Part shown: in pieces, positions 12,680 to 22,217 of the stretch
Numbering within the stretch: the first letter of the stretch is position 1
Layout: each line of letters starts with the position of its first letter
Position numbers and translations under genes: made by a program
NCBI GenBank assembly: GCA_041685045.1
Contig: JAWLGP010000022.1
Location: 1-64,000 of the forward strand
Length of the DNA: 64,000 bases
Source of the DNA: Thiohalomonas sp041685045
GTDB taxonomy: Bacteria > Pseudomonadota > Gammaproteobacteria > Thiohalomonadales > Thiohalomonadaceae
Direction of reading: 5' to 3'
Notes under the pieces: model-generated
Database searches by the model: none
What the model saw: only the letters and a program-made list of their open reading frames with translations
Told to the model about the DNA's origin: nothing

Positions 12680-14040
12680 TGCGGCATTTCCAGGCCGACC
12701 CCGTCGAGCGGGGAACGCGCGGGTTGTGCTCGCTCCACCGCCACCTTGCCCAGCAGAATGGCCTCGGCCGTGGAGGGCCGATCCAGATGCTCGCCCGGCA
12801 GCGGCACCGCTACGCCGGCCGGAATGGGGCGAACCACCCGCGGGGTGACGATGATGGCGAGCTCCGACTGGTTCTTTTCGTAGGCGCTGGAGCGGAACAG
12901 GGCACCGAGGATGGGGATGTCGCCGAACAGGGGCACCTTCTGCACCGCACTGCGGATCTCGTCCTGCAGCAGGCCGCCGACCACGAAGCTCTCCCCGTCG
13001 CGGACCCGGACGCTGGTCTCGGTGCGCCGGGTACGGAAGCCGGGGATGCGGATGGCGCCGACGGTGATGCCGGCGGTTTCATCGATGTTGCTGACCTCCG
13101 GCTGCACCTCCATCGCGATCATGCCGTCGTCGAGAATGCGCGGGGTGAATTCGAGCATCACGCCGAACTGCTTGTAATCGACCGTGATGGTGTTGTCCTC
13201 CTGGGCGATCGGGATCGGCACCTCGCCGCCGGCCAGAAAGCGGGCGGTCTTGCCCGACTCCACCACCAGCGTCGGCTGTGCCAGCACCCGGGCCAGATTG
13301 TGCGCCTCCAGCAGGTTCAGCAGGCCGAACAGCGACGCCCCGGCCGGATTGATCGGTAGCACGAAGGCATCGGCATGGGGTACCGGGAGAGTGGCGGCGC
13401 TCATCGCCTGGTCGAGTTCCAGCAGGAAGTTGGTGGTGTTGCCGCTGCCCGGCGGCAGCAAGCCGTAACGGGCCCGCTTGTCGAAAAAGGCGCTGCCGCT
13501 GCGCAACGGATTGCCCCGCACCACCTCGGCCACCCGCACCAACAACTGCACCTGCTGACTGCCCTCCACCGACAGCAGATTGACCGGCTGCTGGCCCATC
13601 GCCACCATCAGCGCCTCGATCCGCTCGCCCCGCGAGGCGTTGGGTACGCTGCCGGTGAGAACGACCCGCCCCTGCTGCAGGTCCACATTGACCCGCTGTT
13701 CCGGATCGAGCCGGCGGATGAGTGCCAGCAGCTGTTCGCGCTCCAGTGCCAGCGCGGCCGAGTTGCCCTGCACCGTGATCACCAGGTGACGCGGCTGACC
13801 GTCGCCGTGCCACACGGTCAACTCGGTGCGTCCGCCGTCGTGCCCGGTCATCAGCAGCTCGCGGCTGTTCAGCATCTTGACCGACAGCACGTCGGGATGC
13901 CGGACCAGAACCCGCTCGACCGGGCGCTCGAACTGCAATAGACGGCTTTCGGCGGAGCCGAGTTGATAGCTGTCCCCCGCGGTGGCAGTGGTTGGCAGCA
14001 GCAGGCTGCTCACGACCAACAGAAAAAGGAAACCTCTCAT
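12676..14040 (-). CDS. Tad secretin RcpA/CpaC
   Basis: A 454-aa outer-membrane secretin forming the pilus channel. It has a signal peptide of about 22 residues (ending TTATA), an N-terminal pilus-secretin domain (VLVRHPDVLSVKMLNSRELLMTG), a BON-like segment (RVVLTGSVPNASRGERIEAL) and the C-terminal secretin domain with VPIFGDIP-type motif VPLFGDIPILGALFR. It overlaps cpaB by 4 nt (ATGA). Confidence 0.93.
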   Translation of the reverse strand: MRGFLFLLVVSSLLLPTTATAGDSYQLGSAESRLLQFERPVERVLVRHPDVLSVKMLNSRELLMTGHDGGRTELTVWHGDGQPRHLVITVQGNSAALALEREQLLALIRRLDPEQRVNVDLQQGRVVLTGSVPNASRGERIEALMVAMGQQPVNLLSVEGSQQVQLLVRVAEVVRGNPLRSGSAFFDKRARYGLLPPGSGNTTNFLLELDQAMSAATLPVPHADAFVLPINPAGASLFGLLNLLEAHNLARVLAQPTLVVESGKTARFLAGGEVPIPIAQEDNTITVDYKQFGVMLEFTPRILDDGMIAMEVQPEVSNIDETAGITVGAIRIPGFRTRRTETSVRVRDGESFVVGGLLQDEIRSAVQKVPLFGDIPILGALFRSSAYEKNQSELAIIVTPRVVRPIPAGVAVPLPGEHLDRPSTAEAILLGKVAVERAQPARSPLDGVGLEMPQ

Positions 14041-14900
14041 CGACCAACCTCCTCGCGCGATACGGCGTCGCCGGCGATCACCTGCACCACATGGCGGCGA
14101 GGGGCCGCCCTTACCGTGGTGCCGGCGCCCCGTTCCAGTTCCGTCAGACGCGTGCCGCGGCTGGCGGTGACCGCCGCATCGGCCCGATTGCGCAGCACCA
14201 GCCGCACCTTGCCAATCTCCAGCGCCAGGGCGATGCGTTCCGCCTGCTGTTGCGAAACATCCAGCGTGACCGACGACTTCTTGCCCGCCTCGGCCGCCGG
14301 CTTTTCGTCTTGCTGCGGCAGGTGGCGCTGACCGACCGCCAGCACGGCCAGGTTCTGTTCCAGCACCCGACTCACCGCCGAACGGCCATCGCCGCCGGGG
14401 AAGACGGCGAGCAGGTCGACCCGGTCATCCGGCTGCAGCAAACCCAACAGGCCGGTGACGTCGTCGACCGGCACCCGGATGGCACGGCGGCCGGCCTCCA
14501 GCAGCCGGTTCCAGGTATCGCCGTCGGTTTCGCTGTCGGCCAGTTTGCGCGCGATGAGCCATTCACCGGCGTAGAGGTTTTGCAGCGCAACATGCCCCAC
14601 CGCCTGCTTCGGGTCATGCAGCACGCTGCCGACGGTGACCCCTTCGGTGGGCACCCGCAGCACGGTCAGGTCGTCGGGTTTGAGTCGCTCACCGCGGAAG
14701 ACGTCACGCTGCAGCACCAGCACCGAGAGCAGCTCCGGCGTCTCCACCACCCGCACCGTGTCCGCCGTCAACGCCTGGCGCTGATCGGCAAGGCGCTTCT
14801 CGATGTAGGCGTAACCGAGCAGGGCGGCTGCGACGCCGGACGACAGGGTGAGCGCCGCCATCAGGAGGTATCCGCGTCGGGCTGAGGGTCTGAAGGCCAT
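14037..14900 (-). CDS. Tad periplasmic assembly protein RcpC/CpaB
   Basis: A 287-aa protein with an N-terminal membrane anchor (YLLMAALTLSSGVAAALLGYAYI), a SAF-type domain (VLVLQRDVFRGERLKPDDLTVLRVP) and the CpaB signature RAIRVPVDDVTGLLGLLQPDDRVDLLA. Members are thought to help secretin assembly or contact peptidoglycan. The ATG at 14900 lies 5 bp after the tadE-like stop. Confidence 0.9.
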   Translation of the reverse strand: MAFRPSARRGYLLMAALTLSSGVAAALLGYAYIEKRLADQRQALTADTVRVVETPELLSVLVLQRDVFRGERLKPDDLTVLRVPTEGVTVGSVLHDPKQAVGHVALQNLYAGEWLIARKLADSETDGDTWNRLLEAGRRAIRVPVDDVTGLLGLLQPDDRVDLLAVFPGGDGRSAVSRVLEQNLAVLAVGQRHLPQQDEKPAAEAGKKSSVTLDVSQQQAERIALALEIGKVRLVLRNRADAAVTASRGTRLTELERGAGTTVRAAPRRHVVQVIAGDAVSREEVGR

Positions 14901-14905
14901 GAAAG

Positions 14906-15364
14906 TCACTCGCAGAGGGCGACGCCGGTCATGCGCAGCGTCCGAAAGGCAGGGATGGTGGCGGTGAAGGCCGACATCAGGGAGAGGTCCCGCTCGAAGC
15001 GGACGGTGACGGCGTAGCGTCTCACGTCCGGCGGGCCGCTGGTGTGCGGCGCTTCCAACTCCCACTCACCCGACACCGAAAGCATGCCGTCGAGGGTCGC
15101 TGCCACCGCCTGCCGGGCGCGGGTCTCGCTACCGGCGCCACAGGCCAGCGGGTTTTTCGCCGCCGCCTTGGCGCCGTTGTAGGCCGCGGCACTGACGCTG
15201 GTGCGGTCGTTCAGGTAGGTACTGAAATCGACCACCGCCAACAGCACGGCGAACAACAGCGGAAGTGTGGCCGCGAATTCGAGCAACGCACCGCCGGCCG
15301 ACTGGCGGCGCGAGCCCGCAGGCCAGCGGCGTCGGGCCACCCCGCATTGCACACGTGGAGGCAT
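14906..15364 (-). CDS. TadE-like pseudopilin
   Basis: A 152-aa protein with a polar N-terminus and the TadE/TadG helix GGALLEFAATLPLLFAVLLAVVDF. The GALLEF stretch with a glutamate at the fifth position resembles a prepilin processing site. The C-terminal part is extracytoplasmic (SGEWELEAPH...RYAVTVRFERDL). The start is uncertain: ATG at 15364 or TTG at 15391. It is the second gene of the operon after flp, separated by a short gap containing a hairpin. Confidence 0.82.
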   Translation of the reverse strand: MPPRVQCGVARRRWPAGSRRQSAGGALLEFAATLPLLFAVLLAVVDFSTYLNDRTSVSAAAYNGAKAAAKNPLACGAGSETRARQAVAATLDGMLSVSGEWELEAPHTSGPPDVRRYAVTVRFERDLSLMSAFTATIPAFRTLRMTGVALCE

Positions 15365-15390
15365 CGCAAATAGACGGCGGGCTGCCGCCA

Positions 15391-15411
15391 AGGTCCGAAG
15401 TCGACGGACCT
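15391..15411. terminator. hairpin between flp and the rest of the tad operon
   Basis: AGGTCCG (15391-15397) and CGGACCT (15405-15411) form a perfect 7-bp stem with a 7-nt loop just after the flp stop. It has no T-tract, so it is not a classical terminator. A partial stop or an mRNA-stabilising end here would keep flp transcript in excess of the assembly genes, as is usual for major pilins. Confidence 0.45.
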
Positions 15412-15427
15412 CCGCGGATTACCCGTG

Positions 15428-15619
15428 TTATTCGCAAACGCCCGTGGAGACGCAGGTCGCGATGTCGCTGACCTTGTCCTTGATGGCTTTACCGAGGCCG
15501 GTGTCCTGGCCGAGAACGACCGCCGCGATGGCGGCGACGAAGGCGACCACCAGGGCGTATTCGATCAGGCTGGCGCCCTGTTGGCGGGAAGCAAGCGTAC
15601 GTTTTTCTTTGTTGCGCAT
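15428..15619 (-). CDS. flp: Flp-type major pilin
   Basis: A 63-aa prepilin. The leader MRNKEKRTLASRQQG ends in Gly15. The mature part starts ASLIEYALVVAFVAAIAAVV, with the Glu+5/Tyr+6 pair that defines Flp pilins, and the C-terminus has two cysteines (TCVSTGVCE). The ATG is preceded by a GAGG ribosome site at a good distance. It heads the tad operon. No TadV/CpaA prepilin peptidase is visible in this window, so cleavage must depend on an enzyme encoded elsewhere. Confidence 0.95.
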   Translation of the reverse strand: MRNKEKRTLASRQQGASLIEYALVVAFVAAIAAVVLGQDTGLGKAIKDKVSDIATCVSTGVCE

Positions 15620-15947
15620 GGAATAACCCTCACGGCAGTTATCCCCTCCTCCGACGCACACTGTTTTTTGGTCTGTTGTGTGACGTACGTCCCGATTCTT
15701 CCACCAAAAATGTCAGGACTGCAACAATTTCGACGGCGTGTTAGGCGCCGGAAATCGGCATTGCATCTACCACTTTGGAGGTATCGCCACATTAACAAGG
15801 CGATAGCCTGGTTCCTGGAATTGATCCAATTTTGTTCCGCTCGTTGCACCTGCCGCTTGCCTATGCGCCGGCCGCGGCGCGACCGTGCCCCAGTCGTAAC
15901 TATCCTTTCAAGGGAACCGCTCGGCGGTGCCCAATCCGTGAGGCGAC
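15620..15947. promoter_or_regulatory. divergent intergenic region between flp and the chemosensory cluster
   Basis: This 328-bp gap must contain the promoter of the tad operon (minus) and that of the PAS/GAF gene (plus). It is AT-richer than the flanking genes. GGAGGAGGGG lies on the minus strand upstream of flp. A weak sigma-54-like GG-N10-GC arrangement on the minus strand at 15757-15772 was noted but is not convincing. No ORF or RNA gene was recognised. Confidence 0.55.
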
Positions 15948-18395
15948 ATGGCCCGGAAAAGAACCTCTGAACACCCGCCTTCGACGCGGCAAGACCGGCA
16001 GGTCGGTTTACCGCCGCCACTGCCCCGCCCCCGGCACGGGCCGACAACGGGCCCGGCGAGCACTTGGCAGGCCGCCTTCGATGCCATGCAGGACCCGTTC
16101 TTCGTGCACGACGCCGACTACCGGATCGTGCACGCCAATCCGGCCTACCTGGAGCAGGCTGGCGCGCCGCTGGAGGCGGTCCGCGGCAAGCCGTACTGGG
16201 AGGTGTTTCCGCGCCGCGACGGGCCGACCCCCGGCTGTCGGGTGGGGGTGGAGGGACGGGTGGATGCGGCAGTGGAGCAGGCGGTGACGGTCGCCGGCGA
16301 ACGCATCTACCGCACCCGGATGTTTCCGGTTCGCGACCCGGAAGGGAAGTACCTGCTCTCCATCCACCTGATGGAGGACGTGACCGAGGCCGAGCGGGCC
16401 GCGGAGGAGCGCGACCTTTACAGCCGTGCGCTGGCGCAGGTTGGAGACGGCGTCCTGGTGCTGCGGCCGGACCTGACCGTCCGCTTCGCCAACGAGGCGT
16501 TTTGCCGGCTGGTCGAGCGGCCACCCGAGGCGGTGGTCGGGCAATCCCTCGGCCAACTCTGCCCCCAGTGGACCCAACTGGTACGGAGCGGCGGCACCTG
16601 GCCGGTAACGCGCGAGCTGCAGGTCGAACTGGTCGGCGCCGGAGAGGACCTCATTCCGGTGAGCCACCACTTTGCCGCAGTGCGCGGGCCGGAAGGGTCG
16701 CTGGGCGGCTACGTCGTCACCTTCGTCGATTTGCGCCAGACCTCACGCCAGGAGCCACGCCTGCTGGAGGCGCACCGGGCCGCCCTTGAGCTCTCCCGCT
16801 TTCATCGTGTCGATGAACTGGGCCCCCGGACGGTTGCCGCTGCCGTCCGTCTGCTCGGCGGCGATGGCGGCACGGTCGGCCTGATCGACGCCGAGGCGCG
16901 CATTCGCTACCGTTGGCTGCACGGTTTCCCCCCCGGCAGCGAATCCCAGGTTCACGGATGGGTGCAGTCCCGCCAGCAAGGGTTCATCGGCGAGGTGATC
17001 CGCACGGGTAAGCCGCAGCTGGTACGTGATTATCCGCGCTCGCGCAAGGCGTTTCCCGGGGCGGTCGCCCTGGGGGTCAAGACCCTGGCTGCGGCACCGG
17101 TGCTGGTGGGTGGGCATGCGATGGGGGCGTTGGCGGTCCTGACCTTCGAACGGGCGGCGCGGTTCGACAAGACCGACCTGCAGGTGCTGCAGTTGATGGC
17201 CGCCCAGGTCGGCGCCGGTCTCGAGCGTGAGCAGCAACTGGCCGTGACCTGCCGGGAACAGACGGCACCTTCGCCGGTGCTGGCGCAGTTGCCGGCGGTC
17301 GTCTACAGCGCACGCCTGCCCGAGTTCGCCATCGAATTCGTCACTCCCCATCTCACCGAGCTCACCGGGCTGGCGCCGCAGGCGGTCTACACCGATCCCG
17401 AGGCATGGCGGGATGTGGTGCACCCGGAGGACTGGATGCGGGTCGACACCAGCGTGCGGCAGGCGGTCGCGGAAGCGGATGCGTTTCGCGTCCGCTATCG
17501 GCTGCGCCACACCGACGGCAAGGCGTATCGCTGGGTCGAAGAGCAGGCGCGCATCCTGCGCGATCCCGAAGGCTCACCGACACAGGCGATCGGTTTGCTC
17601 ACCGATGTCTCGGCGCAGGTCACTGCCGAAACCGCGCTGGCCCGCAGCAAACGCCACTATCGGGCGCTTTTCGACCAGATAACAGAGGGCGCGTTTTGCC
17701 AGGATGCGTCGGGGCGGATCGTCGATGCCAACCCGGCGGCGCAGGAGATGCTCGGCCGCGGCACTCTGCTGGGCACCCTGGCGGGGACGGCCGACTGGGA
17801 TGTGCTCAACGACGAGGGCAGGCCGCTGGCGGCTCACGAGTGGCCCGGCAGCATTGCCCTGAAAAACGGCGTTGCCGTCCGTGACATGGTACTGGGGGTG
17901 GTGAACCCGCGCCGCGGGGAGCGGCGCTGGCTCTCGGTCTCGGCCCTGGCGCCGATGGACCCGGACGGCAGCGGGCGTGCGGTCTCGCTGACCACCTTCA
18001 CCGACATCACCGCGCACCGGCGCGACCGGGAACGGCTGCAGACCAGTGAGGCGGAATTTCACCAGGCCCGGGAACGTCTGGAGCGGGAGCTGTCACAGCG
18101 TGAGGAGGCCCTGGCCACCGCCAACGCGCGGCTTCAGGAGCTGGATCAGCTCAAGGTGCGTTTTCGCAGCCGGCTTTCGCACGACCTGCGCAACCCGCTC
18201 AATTCGGTCCTCGGCTTTTCCGAACTGTTGCTGCGCGGAACGGTGGGGGAGGTTCGACCGGAGCAGGCCGACCTGCTCGAGCGAATTTATGCCGCCGGGC
18301 AGGAGATGCTCGACGCGATCATCGAACTGGAAGCCGGCCGCCTGAAGAGGGATGGGAGCAAGTCGGCCGATTCGGAGTCTAACGGTGAAAGCTGA
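15948..18395 (+). CDS. PAS/GAF sensor ending in an isolated histidine-kinase DHp domain
   Basis: A soluble 815-aa sensor. The order is PAS (about 40-150, WQAAFDAMQDPFFVHDADYR...KPYWEVFPRRDGPTPGC), PAS (about 158-270), GAF (about 285-430, ELSRFHRVDELGPRTVAAAV), PAS with PAC (about 450-565), PAS (about 573-690), a coiled coil, and a HisKA phosphoacceptor helix LSHDLRNPLNSVLGFSELLLR with candidate His745. The protein stops 70 residues after that His, so the ATP-binding catalytic domain is absent. The next gene starts at once with a receiver domain, leaving no room for one in another frame. The start has a GTGAGG ribosome site. It may accept phosphate from another kinase or act as a regulated scaffold; it cannot be a complete kinase. 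Confidence 0.9.
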   Translation: MARKRTSEHPPSTRQDRQVGLPPPLPRPRHGPTTGPASTWQAAFDAMQDPFFVHDADYRIVHANPAYLEQAGAPLEAVRGKPYWEVFPRRDGPTPGCRVGVEGRVDAAVEQAVTVAGERIYRTRMFPVRDPEGKYLLSIHLMEDVTEAERAAEERDLYSRALAQVGDGVLVLRPDLTVRFANEAFCRLVERPPEAVVGQSLGQLCPQWTQLVRSGGTWPVTRELQVELVGAGEDLIPVSHHFAAVRGPEGSLGGYVVTFVDLRQTSRQEPRLLEAHRAALELSRFHRVDELGPRTVAAAVRLLGGDGGTVGLIDAEARIRYRWLHGFPPGSESQVHGWVQSRQQGFIGEVIRTGKPQLVRDYPRSRKAFPGAVALGVKTLAAAPVLVGGHAMGALAVLTFERAARFDKTDLQVLQLMAAQVGAGLEREQQLAVTCREQTAPSPVLAQLPAVVYSARLPEFAIEFVTPHLTELTGLAPQAVYTDPEAWRDVVHPEDWMRVDTSVRQAVAEADAFRVRYRLRHTDGKAYRWVEEQARILRDPEGSPTQAIGLLTDVSAQVTAETALARSKRHYRALFDQITEGAFCQDASGRIVDANPAAQEMLGRGTLLGTLAGTADWDVLNDEGRPLAAHEWPGSIALKNGVAVRDMVLGVVNPRRGERRWLSVSALAPMDPDGSGRAVSLTTFTDITAHRRDRERLQTSEAEFHQARERLERELSQREEALATANARLQELDQLKVRFRSRLSHDLRNPLNSVLGFSELLLRGTVGEVRPEQADLLERIYAAGQEMLDAIIELEAGRLKRDGSKSADSESNGES

Positions 18396-18462
18396 TCGGC
18401 CAACCACACCGCGACCTGTAGGCCGGTCGGCGCCCCGATCCCCGTCAGCGGCCCCTCATCCG

Positions 18463-21400
18463 ATGAAAATACTGGTTGTCGACGACAGCGACGATGCACG
18501 TCTGCTGCTGACCACCACCCTCCGGGCGGAGGGGTATGCGGTGGAAGCGACCGCCAGCGCGGAAGAGGCCCTGGCGCTGGCGCACCAGTCGCCGCCCCAG
18601 CTGATCATCTCCGACGTCCTGCTGCCGGAGATGGACGGGTTCGCCCTCTGCCGACAGATCAAGCAGGACTCCCGCCTGAAGGCGATCCCGTTCGTGTTCT
18701 ACACGGCAACCTTCGTCGACCCGGCCGACGCCCGGTTCGCCCGCGATTTGGGCGCCTCCCGCTACATCATCAAACCGGTCAGCACCGATGCCTTCCTGAG
18801 CAGCATCCGGGAGGTGCTCGAAGAGCTGCACGACGACCGGCTCGCCATTCCGGAACCGCGGCTCCTCGATGAGCAGGAGCTCCGCTCGCTGCACGAGCAG
18901 ACGCTGCTGCGCAAGCTGGATCGCAAGGTGCACGAGTTGGAGGCGGAGCGGCGGGCGCTGCGGGACAGTGAGGAGCGCTATCGGCGGCTGGTGGACGATG
19001 CCCCCGATGCCATCCTGATTCACGACTTTTCCGGCCGGATCCGCTTCGTCAACGCCGCCGGGGCGAGACTGCTCGGGGTCGGGAGCCCCGAAGAGCTGCG
19101 CGGCAAGGCACTTCCCGATCTGGTTAGCCCGGAGGACCGGCCGTCGCTGCAACGGGCCCTGGCGGCGGTTGCGAAGGGGGGCGCCACGCTGCCGCTGTTG
19201 CGCTTTCGCCTGCCGTCCCGTGCCGATGGCCTGCGCACGGTGGAGGCGAACGGTTCCGTACTGCTGTACGACGACCAGCAGGCGGTACAGGTCATTCTGC
19301 GCGACATTACCGGGCAACTGGCCGCCGAGTCGGCCCTGCACCAGGCGGCGGAGGTGGTGGCCGAGAGCCCGGCGGTGCTGTTCCGCTGGGGTGCGGAGGC
19401 GGGCTGGCCGGTCCGGTACGTCTCACCGAACATCGCCTATTTCGGTTACCGGCCGGACGATTTCGCCGACGGGCCGACCCTCTATCGCGACATGCTACAC
19501 CCCGATGATCGCGAACGAATCGCCCGCGAAGTGCAGGAGCACACCGCCGCCGGCCGAGCCCGCTTCCGCCAGGAGTACCGCCTGCTGGCGCCCGACGGGC
19601 GCATTTTCTGGGTCGATGGCCGCACCACCCTCGAGCGCGACGCCGACGGCAAGGTGCTGCACTACCAGGGCGTGGTGGTCGACATCACCGCCCGCAAAAA
19701 GACCGAGCAGCGGTTGGCCCACCGGCTGGAGATGGAACGACTGGTCGGGACCTTGTCGGCACGCTTCGTGACCGTTCGGCCGGAAGCCCTCGATGCAGCA
19801 ATCACCGACGCCCTGGAGGGGCTGGGGACTTTCATCGGAGCCGAACGGGCCTATCTGATGCGTCTGACCAAGGATGGCCGGCGGATGGCCATCAGCCACC
19901 AGTGGTGCGCTCCCTCGATGCTGCGCCTGGACAAACGTCGGCACCGCATCGCCAGCCGTCACTTCCCCTGGTTCCTGGGGCAACTTCAGCAGCTGCGGCC
20001 GGTCCTTATCGGCCAACCGGCCGACCTGCCCGCCGCGGCGGCGGCCGAACAGACCCTGTTCCGGCGCCTTGGGCTGAAGTCGCTGCTGGCGATCCCGGTG
20101 GCCTTCGAGGGGAAGCTGCTGGGTTATCTCGGCTTCGAGACGGTACAGGCCGCCAAGCGCTGGGATCACGAGGACGTCGCCCTGCTCGCCCCCACCGCCG
20201 ATGCGATCAGCGGTGCCCTGGAGCATGCGGAGGCCCGCCGCGAACTGGTGGATAGCGAACGCCGCTACCGCCAACTGGTGGACAGCGCCCCGCTTGCCCT
20301 GGGGGTGCTCGATGCCGCCGGACGGCTGCGCTTTGCCAATGCGGCCATGGACCAGCTGCTGGCCGGGGAACAGGGCCGGGTCGAGGGGCGCGTGTTCAGC
20401 GATTTCCTCTCCCAACCGGAGCGCGAGGTATTTGCCCGGAACCTGGCCGCCGCCACCAAGGGGCAGCCGGCGCCGGGCCGCGAGTACCGGTTCCGCCGCC
20501 TGGACGGTCGGCGCGGCTGGATGGAGTGTACGCTGCACCCGATCACTTTCGAGGGCGGCCCCGCCGTTCAGCTGCTGGCCCGCGATATCACCCAGCGTCA
20601 GCAAGACGAAGAGGCGCTGCGCATGGCCGATATGGTGGTGGAAAACAGTCCGGTGATCGCCTACCGGGTCCGTGGCGACGGCGCGGTGGAGTATGTCTCC
20701 AGCAACATCGAACGCTTCGGGTTCAAGACCGATGAGTTGCTGTCGGGCAAGGAGCCGTTGACCGCGCTCATCCACCCCGACGACCGCAGCCGGGCCCTGG
20801 CCGAGACCCATCGGCACCTCGCCGCCAACACGCCGACATTCCGCCGTGAATATCGGGTGGTCGGACGCAACGGAGTGGTGCGCTGGGTGGACGACCGCAC
20901 TACCGTGATTCGCGAGGGGGACGGGCGAGGGGTCCATCTGCAAGGCGTGCTGACCGATGTCACCGACCATGTGGAGGCCGAGGCACGCATGCAACGGGCC
21001 AACCGGGCCCTGCGCACGCTCAGTCAGTGCAACGCTTCGCTGGTGCACGCCCAGGACGAAGCCGCCCTGTTGCGCTCGGTCTGCCGAACCCTGGTCGAGA
21101 CCGGCGGCTACCGGTTGGCCTGGGTCGGTTACCGCGAAGGCGGGCGCCTGAGGAAGAAGAGCGAATTCGGCAGGGACTCCGATCTGGTCGACCACTGGGT
21201 TCGCCTCCATCAGCGCTTCAACGGCGCCGGCAGCGACCCGGCCGATATCGCCATCGACACCGGCGAGGCCTATGTCGAACAACACCTCACGGATAACGCG
21301 GGCATGAACCCGTGGCTCAAGCTGGCCGCCGAAAACGGAATCCACTCGCTGATCGCCCTGCCGCTGCACCTGGATGAGCAGGTACTGGGGGCGCTGTGTG

Positions 21401-22206
21401 TGCTCTCCGAAGAGGCCGATGCCTTCGACCTGACGGAAATGCGTCTCCTGCTGGAACTGGCGGATGACGTTGCCTTCGGTGTCATCAGCCAGCGCACCGG
21501 GGCCGAACGCATCCAGCTGGAGAAAGCGCGCCGGCACAGTGCCGAACAATTGCAGCGCAATCTGGTGGAAACCATCCAGGCGATGGCGCTGGCCCTGGAA
21601 AAACGCGACCCCTATACCGCCGGTCACCAGCAACGCGTGTCGCAGCTGGCGACCGCAATCGCCAAGCGGTTGAAACTGAATCCCGATCGCATTGAAGGGA
21701 TCCGCCTGGGCGCCATGATCCACGACATCGGCAAGATCGCCGTACCTTCGGAGATCCTCAACCGGCCGGGCCATCTGGCCCTGCTCGAACGGCAGCTCAT
21801 CGGGGGCCATCCCGCGGCCGGCTACGACATCATCAAGGGGGTGGCCTTCCCCTGGCCGTTGGCCGAAATGGTGCTCGAGCACCACGAACGGCTGGACGGC
21901 TCCGGCTACCCGCAGGGCCTGCGCGACGGCCAGATCATCCTCGAAGCCCGTATTCTCGCCGTGGCCGACGTGGTGGAGGCGATGGCGTCTCACCGCCCTT
22001 ACCGCCCCGGACTCGGCATGGAGGCCGCCCTGCAGGAGATCGATAACCATCGGGGCACGCTCTACGACACCGACGTGGTCAACGCCTGCCTTGCCCTCTT
22101 CCGCGAAGGCGACTTTCATTTCGAGGACACGCCCGTACCCGGTGGCGACTGGACCGGCGACCTGCGGGAGCAGGTGGCGAAGCGGGCGGAGGAAGCCAGG
22201 CATTGA
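18463..22206 (+). CDS. response regulator with PAS/GAF domains and HD-GYP output
   Basis: A 1247-aa protein predicted to hydrolyse cyclic-di-GMP under phosphorylation control. The receiver domain is at 1-125 with phosphoacceptor Asp51 (ISDVLLPEMDGF) and Lys104. Then follow PAS (about 165-290), PAS-PAC (295-415), GAF (430-590), PAS (605-720), PAS-PAC (725-850) and GAF (860-1020). A C-terminal HD-GYP domain has H1087-D1088 (IHDIGKI), EHHERLDGSGYPQG near 1140 and DPYTAGH near 1050, so the metal ligands and GYP are intact. The ATG is used because MKILVVDDS is a typical receiver start. A GTG at 18385 overlapping the previous stop would add 26 residues. It sits between the DHp-only protein and CheR in the chemosensory cluster, the place of an output protein. 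Confidence 0.92.
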   Translation: MKILVVDDSDDARLLLTTTLRAEGYAVEATASAEEALALAHQSPPQLIISDVLLPEMDGFALCRQIKQDSRLKAIPFVFYTATFVDPADARFARDLGASRYIIKPVSTDAFLSSIREVLEELHDDRLAIPEPRLLDEQELRSLHEQTLLRKLDRKVHELEAERRALRDSEERYRRLVDDAPDAILIHDFSGRIRFVNAAGARLLGVGSPEELRGKALPDLVSPEDRPSLQRALAAVAKGGATLPLLRFRLPSRADGLRTVEANGSVLLYDDQQAVQVILRDITGQLAAESALHQAAEVVAESPAVLFRWGAEAGWPVRYVSPNIAYFGYRPDDFADGPTLYRDMLHPDDRERIAREVQEHTAAGRARFRQEYRLLAPDGRIFWVDGRTTLERDADGKVLHYQGVVVDITARKKTEQRLAHRLEMERLVGTLSARFVTVRPEALDAAITDALEGLGTFIGAERAYLMRLTKDGRRMAISHQWCAPSMLRLDKRRHRIASRHFPWFLGQLQQLRPVLIGQPADLPAAAAAEQTLFRRLGLKSLLAIPVAFEGKLLGYLGFETVQAAKRWDHEDVALLAPTADAISGALEHAEARRELVDSERRYRQLVDSAPLALGVLDAAGRLRFANAAMDQLLAGEQGRVEGRVFSDFLSQPEREVFARNLAAATKGQPAPGREYRFRRLDGRRGWMECTLHPITFEGGPAVQLLARDITQRQQDEEALRMADMVVENSPVIAYRVRGDGAVEYVSSNIERFGFKTDELLSGKEPLTALIHPDDRSRALAETHRHLAANTPTFRREYRVVGRNGVVRWVDDRTTVIREGDGRGVHLQGVLTDVTDHVEAEARMQRANRALRTLSQCNASLVHAQDEAALLRSVCRTLVETGGYRLAWVGYREGGRLRKKSEFGRDSDLVDHWVRLHQRFNGAGSDPADIAIDTGEAYVEQHLTDNAGMNPWLKLAAENGIHSLIALPLHLDEQVLGALCVLSEEADAFDLTEMRLLLELADDVAFGVISQRTGAERIQLEKARRHSAEQLQRNLVETIQAMALALEKRDPYTAGHQQRVSQLATAIAKRLKLNPDRIEGIRLGAMIHDIGKIAVPSEILNRPGHLALLERQLIGGHPAAGYDIIKGVAFPWPLAEMVLEHHERLDGSGYPQGLRDGQIILEARILAVADVVEAMASHRPYRPGLGMEAALQEIDNHRGTLYDTDVVNACLALFREGDFHFEDTPVPGGDWTGDLREQVAKRAEEARH

Positions 22207-22217
22207 AGGTGGGGCCG

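Noticed and set aside
15757..15772. GG-N10-GC match to a sigma-54 promoter upstream of flp on the minus strand
   Set aside because: The flanking consensus is poor and no sigma-54 activator is encoded nearby; one such match in a few hundred bases is expected by chance.
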